NCBI RefSeq assembly: GCF_000972865.1
Contig: NZ_CP011144.1
Location: 3,407,118-3,471,117 of the forward strand
Source: Pseudoxanthomonas suwonensis
GTDB taxonomy: Bacteria > Pseudomonadota > Gammaproteobacteria > Xanthomonadales > Xanthomonadaceae
Length of the DNA: 64,000 nucleotides
Reading direction: 5' to 3'
Numbering within the stretch: the stretch's first letter is position 1; every line of letters begins with the position of its first letter. Under the pieces are notes generated by a model. The model did not search any database and was not told the origin of the DNA. It saw only the letters and a program-made list of their open reading frames with translations. Of this stretch, positions 61,693 through 64,000 are shown piece after piece. The position numbers and the translations under genes are program-made.

Positions 61693-61722
61693 AATATCTT
61701 CCTATCGCGATATAGAGATATT
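61693..61722 (-). promoter_or_regulatory. Candidate SahR operator on the sahR-metH leader
   Basis: A 30-bp imperfect palindrome: AATATCT at 61693, core TATCGCGATA, and AGATATT ending at 61722, with 24 of 30 positions matching. Its left edge is two bases from the start codon (61691). On the minus strand the ribosome-binding site GGAAG lies inside it, so binding would block both transcription and ribosome access. It also sits upstream of the divergent acyl-CoA dehydrogenase gene. Confidence 0.65.
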
Positions 61723-61827
61723 GTGGATGTGCGCGCCCGGACCGGTCAAGCTGCATACGCCTGCGAATGGCGAAGCGGTTGCAGTTGTTACAATTGGCGT
61801 CATTGACCATGACCGGAGGGGTCAGCC

Positions 61828-62976
<1,149 letters not shown>

Positions 62977-63008
62977 GGCGCGTGGTTCCGTGGGGAACAG
63001 GTGAACTG

Positions 63009-63039
63009 GAAACGGGGCCTCATGGCCCCGTTTCTTTTT
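63009..63039 (+). terminator. Intrinsic terminator after the acyl-CoA dehydrogenase
   Basis: GAAACGGGGCC (63009-63019), loop TCAT, GGCCCCGTTTC (63024-63034), then TTTTT. A perfect stem placed 32 bases after the stop. Confidence 0.9.
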
Positions 63040-63081
63040 CTCGGTCTGCATTGGCGAGATCGGTCGCGATGGCAGCATTGG

Positions 63082-63171
63082 CCGCAACCGCAACCGCAAC
63101 CGCAACCGCAACCGCAACCGCAACCGCAACCGCAACCGCAACCGCAACCGCAACCGCAACCGCAACCGCAA
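63082..63171. repeat. Hexamer microsatellite, 15 copies of CCGCAA
   Basis: Exactly 90 bases of perfect CCGCAA units, ending directly before GTCAAAAGCGCCGGG, the conserved left border of the composite repeat. Copy 1 of the composite has only a relic (GGCAACCGCAACGGCAGG near 11697). The array reads as alternating Gln/Pro or Ala/Thr in open frames, but I see no sign that it is translated. Confidence 0.97.
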
Positions 63172-63172
63172 A

Positions 63173-63700
63173 GTCAAAAGCGCCGGGCGTGGTCGGCTTC
63201 GGTCTGAGCCGTGGCAGGCCGGGGGTATTGCGGTCGTCTCGACGGCACATCCGTGTGCCGACTCACCGACGTGGCCATCCATGGCCACTGCCGCAATACC
63301 CCCGGCCCGCCACGTCTTCGGGAGCGTCCAGGTCGTAGCTCCGTTCACAGGCGATGAGCAGCGCACGGCCTTTTTGTAGGAGCGGGCATGACCGCGACCC
63401 GACGCCGTCGGCCCAGGCGACGCCCCCGTGATTCCGACGCCCGTGTCGCGGTCATGCCCGCTCCTACAGAAGGCAGTGCCGTCTGGGAGGGCCGGGGAGT
63501 GGTGACCTTGCTCTTGCTCCCCAGATCGAAGCCATGACCTCAAAGCTACCCGAGGCCGTCGTGCCCAGGGGGTCTGGCGCAAGCAGCACAGGGATGTGCT
63601 GCGGTCGCGACTCGGAGGCAGGACGCCGCAGCGGAGCGATGCGCCAGACCCCCTGGGCACGGCGGCCCCTTCCGGAGCCGACGCTTTTGCTTCACCAGCG
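63173..63700. repeat. Composite structured repeat, copy 3 (modules A-B-C)
   Basis: Module A 63217-63307 (outer stem 63217-63233 with 63291-63307), module B 63375-63468, module C 63560-63661 (stem 63560-63581 with 63640-63661). Lengths 91, 94 and 102 bp equal copies 1 and 2. In the module A outer stem, GGGAGTATT of copies 1 and 2 reads GGGGGTATT and the opposite arm changes from AATACTCCC to AATACCCCC. It lies between the terminator of the acyl-CoA dehydrogenase and pbpC; no gene is present, and 63701-63806 shows only a pbpC leader. Confidence 0.88.
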
Positions 63701-63806
63701 CTTTTGCTTCAAACGCCAATCGAGCGACCACCCACGAACCTGGTGCTTTTGCCCAGACCCGCAATCGCTTCAAATAGGCGAGGCAACACGCGCGGAACGG
63801 ACGTCG

Positions 63807-64000
63807 ATGACCCAGACCACCACAACAGGGCGAGGCCGCGCAGCACTGCGCCGCGTATTGCCCTGGCTGCGCTGGGGCACCGTGGCCGTGCTGGTCGCCG
63901 TCCTCGTCCTGGACCTGACGTTCCCGCCGCCGCTGCCCGAAGAGGGGACGGGCGCCGCCAGCGTGGTCACTGCCGCCGATGGCACCCCGTTGCGCGCCTT
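63807..64000 (+). CDS. pbpC: Penicillin-binding protein 1C, N-terminus (cut by the window end)
   Basis: Partial: 64 residues are visible. A basic cytoplasmic start (MTQTTTTGRGRAALRRVLPW) is followed by a membrane anchor (LRWGTVAVLVAVLVLDLTFP) and the periplasmic PPPLPEEGTGAASVVTAADG-TPLRA segment, which matches the start of PBP1C proteins (transglycosylase/transpeptidase, peptidoglycan synthesis). The catalytic domains lie beyond the window, so identity rests on the N-terminus only. GGAACGGA precedes the ATG at 63807. Confidence 0.7.
   Translation, partial: MTQTTTTGRGRAALRRVLPWLRWGTVAVLVAVLVLDLTFPPPLPEEGTGAASVVTAADGTPLRA

Noticed and set aside
63001..63207. A small Gln-Pro repeat protein from the hexamer array
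   Set aside because: The frame begins over a terminator and consists almost only of the CCGCAA repeat; no ribosome-binding site and no conserved ends.

Overview
The window is a high-GC chromosome segment from a gammaproteobacterium, most likely of the family Xanthomonadaceae/Lysobacteraceae (Lysobacter, Luteimonas or a relative). This assignment is inferred from gene content and order: a TrpR-family gene heading the his operon, a two-gene metH, GTAG-type REP sequences and a Cys-rich TonB-dependent receptor. No species was identified by search. Nearly all genes are housekeeping or biosynthetic; I see no prophage, no insertion-sequence transposase and no CRISPR array. The novelty lies mainly in the intergenic repeats and in a few unusual proteins and control sites.

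Layout. 1-11.6 kb: respiratory complex I, nuoF to nuoN, mostly with overlapping genes. 11.6-12.6 kb: a terminator, a composite structured repeat (copy 1) and a 47-bp tandem repeat. 12.6-22.2 kb: the initiator tRNA followed by rimP-nusA-infB-rbfA-truB-rpsO-pnp (transcription, translation and RNA-processing genes in the classical order). 22.4-25.4 kb: a TonB-dependent receptor. 25.7-31.7 kb: an FNR-like regulator, hisS, an atypical MIO-type aromatic amino acid lyase and a membrane diguanylate cyclase. 31.8-39.4 kb: a complete his operon (TrpR-like regulator, then hisG-D-C-B-H-A-F-IE), with a near-perfect 24-bp palindrome on its promoter. 39.7-41.3 kb: a secreted metallophosphoesterase. 41.6-47.4 kb, minus strand: two amino-acid permeases, mtnB, mtnD, mtnC and an EamA exporter (methionine salvage). 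47.6-51.8 kb: a Nudix hydrolase, serA and a likely D-2-hydroxyglutarate dehydrogenase. 51.9-54.1 kb: a DUF2388/DUF4105 pair. 54.1-56.6 kb: a REP array, efpL, an SDR enzyme and a DUF4189 protein. 56.7-61.7 kb, minus strand: sahR-like regulator, metH N-part and metH C-part. 61.8-63.0 kb: an acyl-CoA dehydrogenase. 63.0-63.8 kb: a hexamer microsatellite and copy 3 of the composite repeat. 63.8 kb to the end: the start of pbpC.

Several loci are linked metabolically. The mtn genes return methylthioadenosine to methionine, and MetH with the SahR-like regulator handles homocysteine and S-adenosylhomocysteine. SerA and its flavoprotein neighbour probably form the serine/D-2-hydroxyglutarate couple. 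The his operon is probably controlled by its own first gene.

The most interesting system is a three-module intergenic element (A 91 bp, B 94 bp, C 102 bp; same order, orientation and exact module lengths) found at 11.7, 49.8 and 63.2 kb. Its stems differ between copies by paired, compensating substitutions, so the fold itself appears to be conserved. Single B-type pairs, a second REP family (including a four-unit 125-bp array) and a third family occur elsewhere; one lies at the metH gene junction, two supply stop codons, and repeat-like DNA is read through in frame inside metH.
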